Source: Bacteroidales bacterium (GTDB taxonomy: Bacteria; Bacteroidota; Bacteroidia; Bacteroidales; UBA12077). Taken from it: DNA of 7,267 bases. Shown here piece by piece: positions 7,197 through 7,267 of this stretch. Location of the stretch: NCBI GenBank assembly GCA_003446015.1, contig DMBU01000151.1:1-7267 (forward strand). The letters run 5' to 3'. Under the pieces are notes generated by a model, which did no database searches, was not told where the DNA came from, and worked only from the letters and a program-made list of their open reading frames with translations. The position numbers and the translations under genes were made by a program. The stretch's first letter is position 1. Each line of letters begins with the position of its first letter.

Positions 7197-7267
7197 GCTA
7201 TACTTAAACTAGATCTACAAGTCATTTTACCGGACTGAACATAAAGGCATAATACTGATAAATGGTT
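7197..7267. other. Intergenic tail, no recognisable feature
   Basis: The 71 bases after the kinase stop hold no convincing hairpin with a T-run, so the end of the operon is not shown and transcription may continue into a gene beyond the window. No start of a new gene can be supported. Confidence 0.6.

Noticed and set aside
7210..7217. Perfect 8-base palindrome TAGATCTA after the kinase gene
   Set aside because: It is short, unflanked by further symmetry and has no T-run, so chance is sufficient.
1..7267. Mobile elements, CRISPR arrays, tRNA or rRNA genes
   Set aside because: No transposase, integrase, regularly spaced repeats or RNA gene signatures were seen on either strand.

Overview
The window looks like part of a Bacteroidota chromosome. 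It is AT-rich, its start codons lack clear Shine-Dalgarno sequences, its signal peptides end in '...SQ', and it carries a TonB-dependent receptor, a lipoprotein and a hybrid histidine kinase with a long intracellular part. A marine or free-living member of the Bacteroidales/Marinilabiliales type would fit, but the order cannot be fixed from the sequence alone.

Layout, all on the + strand: bases 3-101 may be the 3' end of a gene entering from the left, followed by a good Rho-independent terminator (116-144). A radical SAM/SPASM protein gene (160-1152) starts only 15 bases after that terminator. A 100-base gap (1153-1252) holds a candidate Bacteroidota-type promoter and an overlapping near-palindrome. 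Four tightly packed genes follow: a TonB-dependent receptor (1253-3385), a lipoprotein related to type I periplasmic binding proteins of branched-chain amino acid ABC transporters (3388-4692), a YfiR-family periplasmic protein with a TTG start (4696-5283), and a membrane hybrid histidine kinase with CHASE8-like sensor, HAMP, HisKA, HATPase and receiver domains (5283-7196). The last 71 bases hold no recognisable gene or terminator.

The gaps between the four genes are +2, +3 and -1 bases, so they are almost certainly co-transcribed and translationally coupled. The set spans every envelope layer: receptor in the outer membrane, ligand-binding lipoprotein and YfiR in the periplasm, sensor kinase in the inner membrane. 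In Pseudomonas, YfiR restrains the CHASE8-HAMP-GGDEF diguanylate cyclase YfiN. Here the sensor half looks YfiN-like but the output is a histidine kinase fused to a receiver, and no ABC permease or ATPase accompanies the binding protein. The most interesting reading is a dedicated ligand-sensing relay from the outer membrane to a phosphorelay. The ligand and the regulated output are unknown. The radical SAM gene is probably a separate unit.
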